From DASZPL01 sp035550315 (GTDB taxonomy: Bacteria > Actinomycetota > Actinomycetes > JAFAQI01): a stretch of 64,000 bases of DNA. Location of the stretch: NCBI GenBank assembly GCA_035550315.1, contig DASZPL010000117.1, positions 6,456 through 70,455 of the forward strand, written 5' to 3'. Both the position numbers and the translations under genes were made by a program. The notes below the pieces were generated by a model. That model searched no databases and was not told the origin of the DNA. It saw only the letters and a program-made list of their open reading frames with translations. Below are positions 7,479-16,032 of the stretch, piece after piece (the stretch's first letter is position 1; the number at the start of each line of letters is the position of its first letter).

Positions 7479-8194
7479 CCACCCACCGGCTCGACCTCGC
7501 GGACGCGACGCTCCGCGAGTGGCAAGCCACCGTCGTGCGGGCCGACGCCGACGGCATCGTGCTCGACCGGTCCGCGTTCTACCCCGGCGGCGGCGGCCAG
7601 CCGCCGGACCACGGCGTGCTGCTGTGGGGCGGCGTGCAGACCCGCATCGTCGGCGCCCGCAAGACCGCCGACGACATCTACCTGATCCCCGACGAAGCCG
7701 ATCCGCTGCCGCCGGCCGACACCGCCGTCACCGGCGCCCTCGACGACGCCCGCCGCACGGCGCTGATGCGCACGCACTCCGCACTGCACCTGCTGGCCGG
7801 CGTCGTGTTCCGCGACTACGGCGCGCTCGTGACCGGCGGCAACATGGAACCGCTCGAGGCGCGGATGGACTTCAACCTGCCGGAGGTGCCGGAAGGCTTC
7901 AAGGACGCGATCGGCGCCGCCTGCGCCGTCGAGGTCGCCGCCGACCGGCGGATCGACGTGAAGGTGCTGCCGCGCGACGAGGCGTTCGCGATCCCGGACG
8001 TCATCCGCACCGCCACCAACTTGCTGCCGCCCGGACTGACCGAGGTGCGGATCGTCGACATCGTCGGGCTCGACACCCAGGCCGACGGCGGCACCCACGT
8101 CGCGTCGACGACACAGATCGGCGCGATCGACGTCGTCAAAGTCGAGAACAAGGGCAAGGGATTTCGCCGGCTCCGGATCCGGCTGCCGGAATGA
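7475..8194 (+). CDS. alaX: AlaX-type alanyl-tRNA editing protein
   Basis: A 239-residue free-standing editing domain, homologous to the editing part of AlaRS, that hydrolyses Ser-tRNA(Ala) or Gly-tRNA(Ala). The N-terminal beta-barrel has FYPGGGGQPPDHG; the zinc site shows HSALH (H101, H105) and the second motif ADGGTHVAST with its histidine near residue 208. The cysteine often found before GGTH is replaced by Asp, a variant I associate with bona fide AlaX proteins. The start is GTG 7475, overlapping the DUF2516 stop; its own stop overlaps the next ATG. A coupled run of four genes places tRNA proofreading with nucleotide or ADP-ribose hydrolases. Confidence 0.88.
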   Translation: MTTHRLDLADATLREWQATVVRADADGIVLDRSAFYPGGGGQPPDHGVLLWGGVQTRIVGARKTADDIYLIPDEADPLPPADTAVTGALDDARRTALMRTHSALHLLAGVVFRDYGALVTGGNMEPLEARMDFNLPEVPEGFKDAIGAACAVEVAADRRIDVKVLPRDEAFAIPDVIRTATNLLPPGLTEVRIVDIVGLDTQADGGTHVASTTQIGAIDVVKVENKGKGFRRLRIRLPE

Positions 8195-9342
8195 GCGACG
8201 TCCCGTTCCCGGTGCCCCGGTACGGCGAGGCGGCGCTCGCGGACGTGATGCCATCGGTGCTCGCCGCGCTCGAAGCCGGTGGCGACAATCGGCTCGGGCT
8301 CGAGCCGGCGGCGCGCGTCGTCGTCGTACTCGTCGACGGGCTCGGCCTGGTCGGGCTGCGGCAGTTCGCCGACGCGGCACCGTTCCTGTCGTCGATGGCC
8401 TGCTCCGAGCTGACCGCCGGCTTCCCGTCGACCACCGTCACCTCGCTGGCGTCGTTGTCGATGGGCGTGCCCGCGGGCGAGCACGCGATGACCGGCTACA
8501 CGACGTACCTCGACGACCTCGGCGAGGTCATCAACTGGCTGGCGTGGAAGCCGGTCGGCAGTGGCGACGATCTGCGTGACCAAATCGTGCCCGAGACGGT
8601 CCAGGAGAGCCCGACGATGTGGCGGCGCGCCGCCGACGCCGGCGTCGCGGTGACGATCGCGAATGCACGGCAGTTCGAGGACAGCGGGCTGACCCGCGCC
8701 GTGTTCGGCGGCGGCCGGTTCGATGGCGCGATCGCCAACGGCGACGCGATCGCGATGATCGGCGAGGCCGTGGAGCGCGGCCATCGCTCGCTGGTCTACG
8801 GCTACCTCTCGGAGCTTGACCTCGTCGGGCATGTCCGCGGTCCCGGCACCGACGCGTGGGTGGCACAGCTCGCGCTGGTCGACCGGCATCTGGCCGTGCT
8901 CGCCGACCGGTTGCCGCCCGGAACCTTGCTGCTCGTCACCGCCGACCACGGCATGGTCGACATGCCGGCCGAGCAGACGATCGATGCCGATGCCGCGGAG
9001 TCGCCGCTGCGGGACGGCGTCCTTGCGCTGGCAGGGGAGCCGCGGATGCGGCACGTGCACGCCCGACCGGGCGCCGCCGCCGATCTGCTGGCGACCTGGC
9101 GCGAGCTGCTTGGCGACCGGGCGTGGGTGATCAGCCGCGACGACGCGATCGCGGCCGGATTGTTCGGGCCGGTCGTCACGCCGATCGCGACAGCCCGCAT
9201 CGGTGACGTGCTCGCGATCGCCCGCGACGGGCTCGGGATCGTGCAGCGCAAACGGGAGTCGCGGCTGTCCTCGCTGCCGGGTCATCACGGTGGGCTGACC
9301 GATGGCGAGCTGCTCGTGCCGCTGCTGTCGATGGTGCGATGA
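8191..9342 (+). CDS. Type I phosphodiesterase/nucleotide pyrophosphatase family protein
   Basis: The 383-residue protein has the alkaline-phosphatase-superfamily phosphodiesterase fold (PF01663). The first metal aspartate lies in VVVVLVDGLGLVG near residue 50; the nucleophile threonine is expected in the segment AGFPSTTVTSLASLSMG near residue 80; further metal ligands are in LSELDLVGH, TADHGMVD and LPGHHGG. There is no signal peptide, so it is cytoplasmic. Substrates of the family include nucleoside di- and triphosphates, dinucleotides and phosphodiesters. It overlaps its neighbours at both ends by ATGA, tying its synthesis to AlaX and to the macrodomain protein, which makes ADP-ribose-type substrates worth considering. 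Confidence 0.8.
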   Translation: MSDVPFPVPRYGEAALADVMPSVLAALEAGGDNRLGLEPAARVVVVLVDGLGLVGLRQFADAAPFLSSMACSELTAGFPSTTVTSLASLSMGVPAGEHAMTGYTTYLDDLGEVINWLAWKPVGSGDDLRDQIVPETVQESPTMWRRAADAGVAVTIANARQFEDSGLTRAVFGGGRFDGAIANGDAIAMIGEAVERGHRSLVYGYLSELDLVGHVRGPGTDAWVAQLALVDRHLAVLADRLPPGTLLLVTADHGMVDMPAEQTIDADAAESPLRDGVLALAGEPRMRHVHARPGAAADLLATWRELLGDRAWVISRDDAIAAGLFGPVVTPIATARIGDVLAIARDGLGIVQRKRESRLSSLPGHHGGLTDGELLVPLLSMVR

Positions 9343-9848
9343 CGGCCGAGATCAGCTTGGTGCTCGGTGACATCGTCGAGCAGGACGTCGATGCCGTCGT
9401 CAACGCGGCGAACAGCGGTCTGATGGGTGGCGGCGGTGTCGACGGCGCGATCCTGCGTGCCGGCGGCGACGCGCAGCTCGCCGCCCGCCGCGAGCTGCGG
9501 GACCGGATCGGCCCGTTGCCGACCGGGCAGGCGGCCGCAACCGATGCCGGCGCGATGCGCTGCCGCTGGGTGATCCACGTCGTCGGCCCGGTCTACAGCA
9601 AGCGCGAAGACCGGTCTGCCTTGCTCGCGTCGTGCTACCGCGAGGCGCTCCGGGTCGCCGACGAGCTGGGGGCGGGCAGCGTCGCCTTTCCCGCCGTGTC
9701 GGCCGGGATCTACGGCTGGCCGGCGGCCTCGGCGGCGGACATTGCCGTCGACACCGTGCGGTCGTGCGAGACGGCCGTCGGCGACGTCCGGTTCGTGCTG
9801 TTCAGCCAGGACATGTACGACGAGTTCGCCCGCGCCCTCAGAAGTTGA
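9339..9848 (+). CDS. Macrodomain (O-acetyl-ADP-ribose deacetylase-like) protein
   Basis: A 169-residue single macrodomain of MacroD/YmdB type. Present are GDIVEQDVDAVVNAANSG with the catalytic-loop glycines GGGGVDGAI (about residues 10-37), the strand WVIHVVGPVY, and the phosphate-binding loop FPAVSAGIYGWP (about residues 110-121). Enzymes of this class hydrolyse O-acetyl-ADP-ribose and remove ADP-ribose from glutamate/aspartate. It ends the coupled four-gene run started by DUF2516. Its last 11 bases overlap the 3' end of the convergent gene. Confidence 0.9.
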   Translation: MTAEISLVLGDIVEQDVDAVVNAANSGLMGGGGVDGAILRAGGDAQLAARRELRDRIGPLPTGQAAATDAGAMRCRWVIHVVGPVYSKREDRSALLASCYREALRVADELGAGSVAFPAVSAGIYGWPAASAADIAVDTVRSCETAVGDVRFVLFSQDMYDEFARALRS

Positions 9849-10569
9849 GAGCCGCCGTCCAGCGGTCGAGCAGCGAGACGTCACCGTCGACCTCGAGGGT
9901 GTCCCAGCCCACCCGGCTGCAGCAGGCGAGCAGCAGCGCGCTCGTCGTACCGGTCACGGTGACGTCGGGTTGCTTGAGTACGTCGAGTCGCTCGATGCCG
10001 CGCGGTTGCAGCTGCAGGCACCAGGTGCCGTTGTCGGAGGAGGCCAACGCCACGGTGCCTTCCGGCCCCGTCGTGCCGTCGCGTACGAACAGCCGCGGCA
10101 CGATCAGGTCGACGTACTCATCGAGCCCGTCGCCGGCGAGCTCGGCGTCGATCGGCTGGCGCATGCCGTGCGCCGCCTGCGCGTCGAACCGGTGCACCGA
10201 CGACTCATGCGCCATCCGGCGCGCCCAGAACGCTGCGACGCCGGCGTCGCCGTCGTCCCAGTTCCATGCCGGTGTGTCCGGCGCGCTGTCGGCCAATGTG
10301 GCGACGAGCTCGTCGAGCAGCTCCCGAAGCGCCGCGACCGGCTCGCCGGCGGGCACCGCGGGAGGTCCCTCCGGTGGCGCCGTTAGCCGGTTGGTGACGA
10401 CGTTGATGACGTTGGCGTAGATCATCGCGATGTGCCGGACGAGCGCACCGACGTCCCAGCCGTCGCAGCCGGGGACCGGCGGGTCGAGGCCGAGGGCGGC
10501 TGCAGCGAGTAGCCCCTCGCCCTCCTGCCGGATGGCGGCAACGAGCTCGGGGTACGGCGGTGTGGTCAC
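9838..10569 (-). CDS. MDMPI-like (mycothiol-dependent maleylpyruvate isomerase family) protein
   Basis: A 243-residue protein of the actinobacterial DinB-like MDMPI superfamily. The N-terminal four-helix bundle has the typical VPGCDGWDVGALVRHIAMIY (about residues 32-51) and the metal-ligand region with WARRMAHESSVHRFDAQ (about 115-131, His/His pattern); the C-terminal SCP2-like half has GTWCLQLQPRG. Members use mycothiol or act as metal-dependent transferases, but most, including this one, have no assigned substrate. The start is GTG 10569, overlapping the SDR gene stop (GTGA). The nearby mshA makes a mycothiol link plausible. Confidence 0.8.
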   Translation of the reverse strand: MTTPPYPELVAAIRQEGEGLLAAAALGLDPPVPGCDGWDVGALVRHIAMIYANVINVVTNRLTAPPEGPPAVPAGEPVAALRELLDELVATLADSAPDTPAWNWDDGDAGVAAFWARRMAHESSVHRFDAQAAHGMRQPIDAELAGDGLDEYVDLIVPRLFVRDGTTGPEGTVALASSDNGTWCLQLQPRGIERLDVLKQPDVTVTGTTSALLLACCSRVGWDTLEVDGDVSLLDRWTAALNF

Positions 10570-11306
10570 GTGCCTTCCCGGATGACTTTGTGCTGCGCCG
10601 CCTGGGCGCGGGGCCGGACGACCAGCTGGTCGATGTTGACGTGCCAGGGCCGAGTGGCGACCCAGGCGATGCAGTCGGCGATGTCGTCGGCCGTGAGCGG
10701 GCCACGCACTCCGGCGTACACCGCATCCGCGCGGGCTTGGTCTCCCCCCAGCCGGTTGAGCGAAAACTCCTCGGTCGCCACCATGCCGGGTGCGATCTCG
10801 GTCACCCGGATCGGCTTGCCCGCGAGCTCCAGCCGCAACGTCTCGGACAGCGCCCGTTCGGCATGCTTCGCGGCGGTGTAGCCGCCCCCGCCCTCGTAGA
10901 CGATGTGGCCGGCCGTCGACGTCACGGTGACGATCAGCCCGTCGCCGGTTGCCTCCAGCGCCGGCAGCAGGGCGCGGACGACCCGCATCGTCCCCATCAC
11001 GTTGACCTGCCACATCCGCTGCCAGTCGTCGTCGTTCGCGGCGGCGATCGGGTCGAGACCGAACGCGCCGCCGGCGTTGTTCACGAGGAGGTGGCACCCG
11101 TCGACCGAGGCGGCGAGGGCCTGCACCGATGCCTCGTCGGTGACGTCGCAGGTCACTGGGCGGGCGCCGGTCTCCTTCGCCAGTGTCTCCAGCCGCTCGC
11201 GCCGTCGCGCCGCCGCGACGACCTGGAACCCGTCGGCGGCCAACCGGCGCGCGGTGGCTGCACCGATGCCGCTGCTGGCGCCCGTGACGACGGCAACTCG
11301 ATCCAC
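10566..11306 (-). CDS. Short-chain dehydrogenase/reductase
   Basis: A 246-residue classical SDR with the cofactor motif TGASSGIG (residues 8-15), NNAG near residue 80, the catalytic Ser in VTVTSTAGH and YTAAK near residue 142. The basic residues after the second strand (AARRRERLE) favour NADP(H). Closest in pattern to YdfG/serine 3-dehydrogenase-like oxidoreductases; the substrate is unknown. It is the first gene of a two-gene unit with the MDMPI-like gene and is divergent from mshA across 50 bp. Confidence 0.88.
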   Translation of the reverse strand: MDRVAVVTGASSGIGAATARRLAADGFQVVAAARRRERLETLAKETGARPVTCDVTDEASVQALAASVDGCHLLVNNAGGAFGLDPIAAANDDDWQRMWQVNVMGTMRVVRALLPALEATGDGLIVTVTSTAGHIVYEGGGGYTAAKHAERALSETLRLELAGKPIRVTEIAPGMVATEEFSLNRLGGDQARADAVYAGVRGPLTADDIADCIAWVATRPWHVNIDQLVVRPRAQAAQHKVIREGT

Positions 11307-11344
11307 GACCCGAGCCTAAAGACGGCGTACTACAGCCGATCGGG

Positions 11345-11350
11345 CAGGAT
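11345..11350 (+). promoter_or_regulatory. Putative -10 box (CAGGAT) before mshA
   Basis: CAGGAT within GGCAGGATG ends six bases before the ATG at 11357. The same nine bases recur at the same distance before gpmA, the glutamate dehydrogenase gene and pruA. Confidence 0.5.
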
Positions 11351-11356
11351 GGATGC

Positions 11357-12589
11357 ATGGCGTTGCCACGACGGGTCGCGACCCTGTCGGTGCACACTTC
11401 CCCGCTGGACCAGCCCGGCGGCGGTGACGCCGGCGGCATGAATGTCTACGTGACCGAGGTCGCGAAGCGGCTCGCCGAGCGTGGCATCGAGGTCGAGATC
11501 TTCACCCGGGCGACGAGCAGCGAGCTGCCGCCGTCGGTCGAGTTCGTCCCCGGCGTGACCGTGCGCCACATCACCGCCGGCCCTTACGAAGGGTTGGACA
11601 AGAACGACCTGCCCGCCCAGCTGTGCGCGTTCACCAGCGGCGTGCTGCGCGCCGAGGCGGTCCACGAGCCGGGTTGGTTCGACGTGGTGCACTCGCACTA
11701 CTGGCTGTCGGGTCAGGTCGGCTGGCTGGCCAAGGAGCGCTGGGGCGTGCCGCTGGTGCACTCGATGCACACCATGGCGAAGGTGAAGAACGCGGCGCTC
11801 GCGGAAGGCGACGCGCCCGAGCCGGCGATGCGCGCGATCGGCGAGGCGCAGGTCGTGGAGGCGGCGGACCGGTTGCTGGCGTCCACCGGCGAGGAGGCCG
11901 CCCAGCTGGTCACGTTGTACGACGCCGACCCGTCCCGCGTCACGACCGTGCCACCCGGCGTCGACCTCTCGGTCTTCACGCCCGGCGACCGCGGCGCCGC
12001 GCGGCGCCGGTTGTCGATGCCCGCGGACGCCGTCGTGCTGCTGTTCGTCGGCCGGATCCAGCCGCTGAAGGCGCCGGACGTGGTGCTGCGCGCCGCCGCC
12101 GATCTGCTCGAGGCCGACCCGGAGCTGCGGCAGCGGCTGGTGATCGCGATCGTGGGGGGTCCGTCCGGCAGCGGGCTGGAGCGCCCCGAGCACCTGCACA
12201 AGCTGGCGGTGTCGCTCGGCCTCGCCGACGTCGTGCGGTTCGAGCCGCCGGTGCCGCAGGCGATGCTCGCCGACTACTACCGTGCGGCCGACGTCACCGT
12301 CGTGCCGTCGTACACCGAGTCGTTCGGGTTGGTCGCCATCGAGTCGCAGGCGTGCGGCACGCCGGTCGTGGCGGCGCGGGTCGGCGGGCTGCGGACCGCG
12401 GTCCGGGACCGGGTATCCGGCGTACTCGTTGACGGGCACGTGCCCGGTGACTACGCCGCCGCGATTCGCTCGCTGCTGGCCGAGCCGCGCCGCTGGGCAA
12501 CCCTCGCTGCCGGTGCGGTGCGGCACGCCGCCGACTTCGGGTGGGGGATGACGGCGGAGCGCATCCTCGAGGTCTACGCCGCGCTGTGA
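11357..12589 (+). CDS. mshA: D-inositol-3-phosphate glycosyltransferase MshA
   Basis: MshA transfers GlcNAc from UDP-GlcNAc to 1L-myo-inositol 1-phosphate, the first step of mycothiol synthesis. The 410-residue GT-B/GT4 protein shows the acceptor loop LDQPGGGDAGGMNVYV (about residues 17-32), HSHYWLSG near residue 114, HSMHTMAKVKN near 135, VGRIQPLKAPD near 231, and the UDP-sugar site SYTESFGLVAIESQACGTPVVAARVGGL near 315-342. These are close to the mycobacterial enzyme. The following ybjN-like gene overlaps the stop (GTGA), and gpmA follows, the same order as in mycobacteria. Confidence 0.95.
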   Translation: MALPRRVATLSVHTSPLDQPGGGDAGGMNVYVTEVAKRLAERGIEVEIFTRATSSELPPSVEFVPGVTVRHITAGPYEGLDKNDLPAQLCAFTSGVLRAEAVHEPGWFDVVHSHYWLSGQVGWLAKERWGVPLVHSMHTMAKVKNAALAEGDAPEPAMRAIGEAQVVEAADRLLASTGEEAAQLVTLYDADPSRVTTVPPGVDLSVFTPGDRGAARRRLSMPADAVVLLFVGRIQPLKAPDVVLRAAADLLEADPELRQRLVIAIVGGPSGSGLERPEHLHKLAVSLGLADVVRFEPPVPQAMLADYYRAADVTVVPSYTESFGLVAIESQACGTPVVAARVGGLRTAVRDRVSGVLVDGHVPGDYAAAIRSLLAEPRRWATLAAGAVRHAADFGWGMTAERILEVYAAL

Positions 12590-13125
12590 CCAAACCTGAG
12601 ACCGCGACCGCCGCCGATCCGGCCGCCGTGATCCGCGCGACGCTCGACGAGCGGGCGCTCAGCTATGAGGAGCCTCAGCCCGGCTCGTTCCTGGTCAAGC
12701 TGCCCGGCAACCACAAGCTGGCGACGATGACGTGGCTGGTCGTCGGTGACCACTCGCTGCACGTCGAAGCGTTCTTCTGCCGCCGGCCGGACGAGGAGCA
12801 GGAGCGCTTCTACCGCTGGCTGCTCGAGCGCAACGCCCGGATGTACGCCGTCGCGTTCTCGGTCGACACCCTCGGCGACGTCTACCTGGTCGGGCGGCTG
12901 CCGCTGTCGTCGATCGAACCCGACGAGCTCGACCGGGTCCTCGGCAGCGTTCTCAGCTACGCCGACGACTGGTTCGACACGGCGCTGGAGATCGGCTTCC
13001 GCGGCTCGATCGAGCGGGAGTGGGACTGGCGGGTCAGCCGTGGCGAGTCGCTGGCCAACCTGGCCGCGTTCGCGCGCTTCGCCGACCCCGCCAACCGCAA
13101 CCGGCAGGATGAGCATCGTGACTGA
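12586..13125 (+). CDS. YbjN domain-containing protein
   Basis: A 179-residue YbjN-type protein with the SCP2/type III chaperone-like alpha/beta fold. Features are the strand HKLATMTWLVVGDHSLHVEAFF (about residues 44-65), the arginine-rich helix FYRWLLERNARMYAVAF and VYLVGRLPLSSIEPDELDRVLG. Its gene overlaps the mshA stop, and homologues sit between mshA and gpm in other actinomycetes. Function is not established; such folds often act as chaperones or modulators. The GTG start at 12586 is set by the overlap. Confidence 0.8.
   Translation: MTKPETATAADPAAVIRATLDERALSYEEPQPGSFLVKLPGNHKLATMTWLVVGDHSLHVEAFFCRRPDEEQERFYRWLLERNARMYAVAFSVDTLGDVYLVGRLPLSSIEPDELDRVLGSVLSYADDWFDTALEIGFRGSIEREWDWRVSRGESLANLAAFARFADPANRNRQDEHRD
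13105..13110 (+). promoter_or_regulatory. Putative -10 box (CAGGAT) before gpmA
   Basis: CAGGAT ends seven bases before GTG 13118 and lies inside the 3' end of the ybjN-like gene, so gpmA may have its own leaderless transcript besides read-through. Confidence 0.4.
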
Positions 13126-13876
13126 GCAAGCCGTCGGGACGCTCGTGCTGTTGCGGCACGGCGAGAGCGAATGGAACGCCAAGAACCTGTTCACCGGCTG
13201 GGTCGACGTCGGCCTCACAGAGAAGGGGCGGGCCGAGGCGGTCCGGGCCGGCGACCTGCTCCGCGACCACGACCTGCTGCCCGACCTGCTCCACACCTCG
13301 GTGTTGCAGCGAGCGATCGCGACGGCGGTCGAGGCGCTCAGCACGTGTGACCGGGTGTGGATCCCGGTGCGCCGGTCGTGGCGGCTGAACGAGCGGCACT
13401 ACGGCGACCTGCAAGGCAAGAACAAGACCGAGATCCGCGAGCAGTACGGCGAGGATCAGTTCCTCACCTGGCGGCGGTCGTTCGACACGCCGCCGCCGCC
13501 GATCGCCGACGACGCGGAGTTCTCCCAGCTCGGCGATGCTCGCTACGCCGTCCTCGCGCCGGATGTGGTGCCGCGCACCGAATGCCTTAAGGACGTGGTC
13601 GAGCGGCTGCTGCCGTACTGGTATGACGCGCTGGTGCCTGACCTGCGGGGCGGCGGCACCGTCTTGGTGGTCGCGCACGGCAACTCGATCCGGGCGCTGG
13701 TCAAGCACCTCGACGGCATCGGCGACGCCGAGATCGCCGGGCTGAACATCCCGACCGGGATCCCGTTGCGTTACGACCTGGACGACCGGTTGCGACCGGT
13801 CAAGCCGGGCGGGGAGTACCTCGACCCCGATGCTGCCGCGGCGTCGATCGAGGCGGTCAAGAACCAGGGCCGCTAG
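13118..13876 (+). CDS. gpmA: 2,3-bisphosphoglycerate-dependent phosphoglycerate mutase
   Basis: This cytoplasmic glycolytic enzyme interconverts 3- and 2-phosphoglycerate. The 252-residue protein has the phosphohistidine motif LLRHGESEWN (about residues 11-20), ERHYGDLQGKNKTE (about 91-104), a PPP loop and the second catalytic histidine in VVAHGNSIRALVKHL (about 185-199). GTG 13118 is chosen over the in-frame ATG 13109 because it gives the N-terminal length of the mycobacterial enzyme and sits seven bases behind a CAGGAT box. It is convergent with the LpqE-like gene 12 bp later. Confidence 0.93.
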   Translation: MTEQAVGTLVLLRHGESEWNAKNLFTGWVDVGLTEKGRAEAVRAGDLLRDHDLLPDLLHTSVLQRAIATAVEALSTCDRVWIPVRRSWRLNERHYGDLQGKNKTEIREQYGEDQFLTWRRSFDTPPPPIADDAEFSQLGDARYAVLAPDVVPRTECLKDVVERLLPYWYDALVPDLRGGGTVLVVAHGNSIRALVKHLDGIGDAEIAGLNIPTGIPLRYDLDDRLRPVKPGGEYLDPDAAAASIEAVKNQGR

Positions 13877-13888
13877 CGGGACCTGCCG

Positions 13889-14476
13889 CTAGCCGTTGGC
13901 GGGCTCGCCGGGCTCGGCCGGGAAGGTCGCGCGCACCACGGGCTGGAACTGGCTCGGCGCGAACGACACGTCGGCGGCCGACACGACCGGCACCTGCACC
14001 GCCCGGCTGATGCCGGCGTTGGCGAAGCTGAGCTGCACCGACACCGTGGTGCCGGCGACGAGCGGCTGGGTCGTGTTGACGGCCGCGGTCGGGCCGTCCG
14101 GGCGCAGCGTCGGGCTGGCGATCGAGATCAGCACCTTCGGTGGCAACGGCACGCTGCCGCTGGCCGTTCCGCCGAAGGTCACCGAACCGCTGCCGTCGAT
14201 GGTCGCCCCGATCAGGTTGTCCGAGCTGGCCTGCTGATTGATCAGGCCGGCGAACAGGTAGGGCTTCGCGCTGGGGCCGCTCAATGTCGCGCCGCTCGAC
14301 GTGTCGGGGACGGCGATGAAGACGTTCCGCGCCTGCACCTTGGCGATGTTGAAGCTGGTGCCGGTCGTGGTGGCGTGCTCGACGCTGGTCTCGGCCGGTG
14401 ACTGGAAACCGCAGCCGACAAGGAGTAACGCCGTACCGACCGCGAGGGCGGTGGCAACGGCCCGGCGCTGGATCAC
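13889..14476 (-). CDS. lpqE: LpqE-like lipoprotein
   Basis: A 195-residue lipoprotein: the signal peptide ends in the lipobox LLVGC (cysteine near residue 22) and the rest is a beta-rich domain with conserved IAKVQARNVFI and a GSVPLPPK segment, as in the actinobacterial LpqE family (loosely related to PCuAC-type copper chaperones). The usual Met/His copper ligands are not obvious, so metal binding is uncertain. The GTG start has AAGGAG five bases upstream. The gene is near carD on the opposite strand, as in mycobacteria, which supports the family name. Confidence 0.65.
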   Translation of the reverse strand: MIQRRAVATALAVGTALLLVGCGFQSPAETSVEHATTTGTSFNIAKVQARNVFIAVPDTSSGATLSGPSAKPYLFAGLINQQASSDNLIGATIDGSGSVTFGGTASGSVPLPPKVLISIASPTLRPDGPTAAVNTTQPLVAGTTVSVQLSFANAGISRAVQVPVVSAADVSFAPSQFQPVVRATFPAEPGEPANG

Positions 14477-14569
14477 GCTGGCTCCTTGACCTCGTCCTGG
14501 TCGCGTCCGGCGACCACAGCCGGGTCAGCCTACTGACCGAGGATCGCCGTGTTCGTGAGGGGGTCCGGC

Positions 14570-15331
14570 TCAGCCGGATGACGTGCCGGCGAACTGCCGC
14601 AGCTGGTCGGCAAGCGCCGGGATCGCAGCGACCGTCATCGACCGTTGGATGGAACTGATCGTGCCGTCCGGCTTGACGAGTACGACGGTCACGCCGGTGC
14701 TGCGCACGGAATCGGCGACGGCTGCCGCCGGGTCGAAGAAGACGTCGGGTTCGACGCTGTGCAGCTGGCCGGGCAGCGCGGCCGCCTCGGCGTCGGTCGC
14801 CGCCGGAGCCACCACGGCTAGCGACAGCCGTGACTTGGTTGCCTGCGCACCGACCAGGTCGAGCAGGTTGGTGCAGTCGCAGTGCAACGGGACGAGCGCG
14901 ATCGCCTTCGGCCGCAGCGCGCGGGCGGCGACCGGCTGCTGGTCGGTGGTCCGCAGCAGCACGCTCGGGAGCAGCCCGCCGACGTGCCCGTCGGCAACGG
15001 CCGGCGCTGCGATCGGAGCCGCCGCGAGCTGGCTCGGGGCGGTAGTCGGGGTCAGCGCGGTCATGGCGCCGGCGGCGAGTGCCGCCACGATCAGGGCACC
15101 GAGCAGGATGCAGCTGGTCAGCGCGCCCCGCCGGGACAGCTGCCGGCCGATCCACTCGTTGCGGCGAGCGGCCCGCAGCTCGCGGTGGTAGGCGGCGATG
15201 TCGGGGGCGAGCTCGCGGATGTCGTCGGGAATGACCACGTCGGTCCAGCTGTCGTCGTCGGCCCAGGCGGCATCCCACGCGTCATGGGCGGCGCCGAATG
15301 CGTCACGCGGACGGTCGTCTTCGTCCGGCAC
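14570..15331 (-). CDS. Membrane-anchored protein with thioredoxin-like outer domain
   Basis: From GTG 15331 the product is 253 residues: an acidic cytoplasmic region of about 75 residues, one membrane span (about residues 83-107), and an extracytoplasmic domain with alternating strands and helices. That domain has an HCDC motif followed by a helix and a C-terminal TGVTVVLVKPDGTI strand pair, which looks like a redoxin fold with a Cys-x-Cys site. No family name is certain. GTG 15331 is preceded by CATACT at six bases; ATG 15391 further upstream is an alternative start. It lies between the LpqE-like gene and the divergent carD. Confidence 0.55.
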   Translation of the reverse strand: MPDEDDRPRDAFGAAHDAWDAAWADDDSWTDVVIPDDIRELAPDIAAYHRELRAARRNEWIGRQLSRRGALTSCILLGALIVAALAAGAMTALTPTTAPSQLAAAPIAAPAVADGHVGGLLPSVLLRTTDQQPVAARALRPKAIALVPLHCDCTNLLDLVGAQATKSRLSLAVVAPAATDAEAAALPGQLHSVEPDVFFDPAAAVADSVRSTGVTVVLVKPDGTISSIQRSMTVAAIPALADQLRQFAGTSSG

Positions 15332-15527
15332 GTGCTCAGTATGCGCCGCCCGCCCAACCGGCGAAAGAGCTGGGCCGGATTCGTTCGACATGCACGGCTG
15401 CGGCCGTCCTGTCAAGCCCCATCTGGTTGACGATTATGCGCCTGACCTGCGGTTTCGTCGGTTCGGCGGCGCCGGTCGGGTCGGTCTTGCGTGCTACCCT
15501 TACTTCAGCGGAAGGGGAACAAAGCGC

Positions 15528-16010
15528 ATGACGTTCACGGTCGGCGAGACGGTCGTCTACCCCCATCACGGGGCTGCCCTCATCGAAGCAATCGAGACCC
15601 GCACGATCAAAGGCGAGGAGAAGACCTACCTCGTGCTCAAGGTCGCACAAGGCGACCTGACCGTCCGGGTTCCCGCCGAGAACGCCGAGTATGTCGGCGT
15701 CCGCGATGTGGTCGGCGCCGATGGCTTGGAGCGGGTCTTCGACATCCTCAAGGCGCCGCACACGGAGGAGCCGACCAACTGGTCGCGGCGTTACAAGGCG
15801 AACGTCGAGAAGATCGCCTCCGGCGACGTCAACAAGGTGGCCGAGGTGGTCCGTGACCTGTGGCGTCGCGACCGCGAGCGCGGCCTGTCCGCCGGCGAGA
15901 AGCGGATGCTCGCGAAGGCCCGGCAGATCCTGGTGTCGGAGCTCGCGCTCGCCGAGGGCACCAACGAGGACAAGGCCGAGGCCATCCTCGACGAGGTGCT
16001 CGCCGGCTGA
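15528..16010 (+). CDS. carD: RNA-polymerase-binding transcription factor CarD
   Basis: CarD binds the RNA polymerase beta subunit and stabilises the open complex at rRNA and many housekeeping promoters. The 160-residue protein has the Tudor-like RNAP-interaction domain (GETVVYPHHGAALIEAIETR, residues 5-25), the linker with VPAENAEYVGVRDV, and the helical DNA-binding domain with NWSRRYKANVEKI, where the tryptophan (about residue 85) is the known wedge residue. TACCCT (15495-15500) looks like the -10 of a leadered transcript with a GGAAGGGG ribosome region. ispF follows after 22 bp. Confidence 0.95.
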   Translation: MTFTVGETVVYPHHGAALIEAIETRTIKGEEKTYLVLKVAQGDLTVRVPAENAEYVGVRDVVGADGLERVFDILKAPHTEEPTNWSRRYKANVEKIASGDVNKVAEVVRDLWRRDRERGLSAGEKRMLAKARQILVSELALAEGTNEDKAEAILDEVLAG

Positions 16011-16032
16011 CTCGCGGCGCCGGCAGCCGCCG

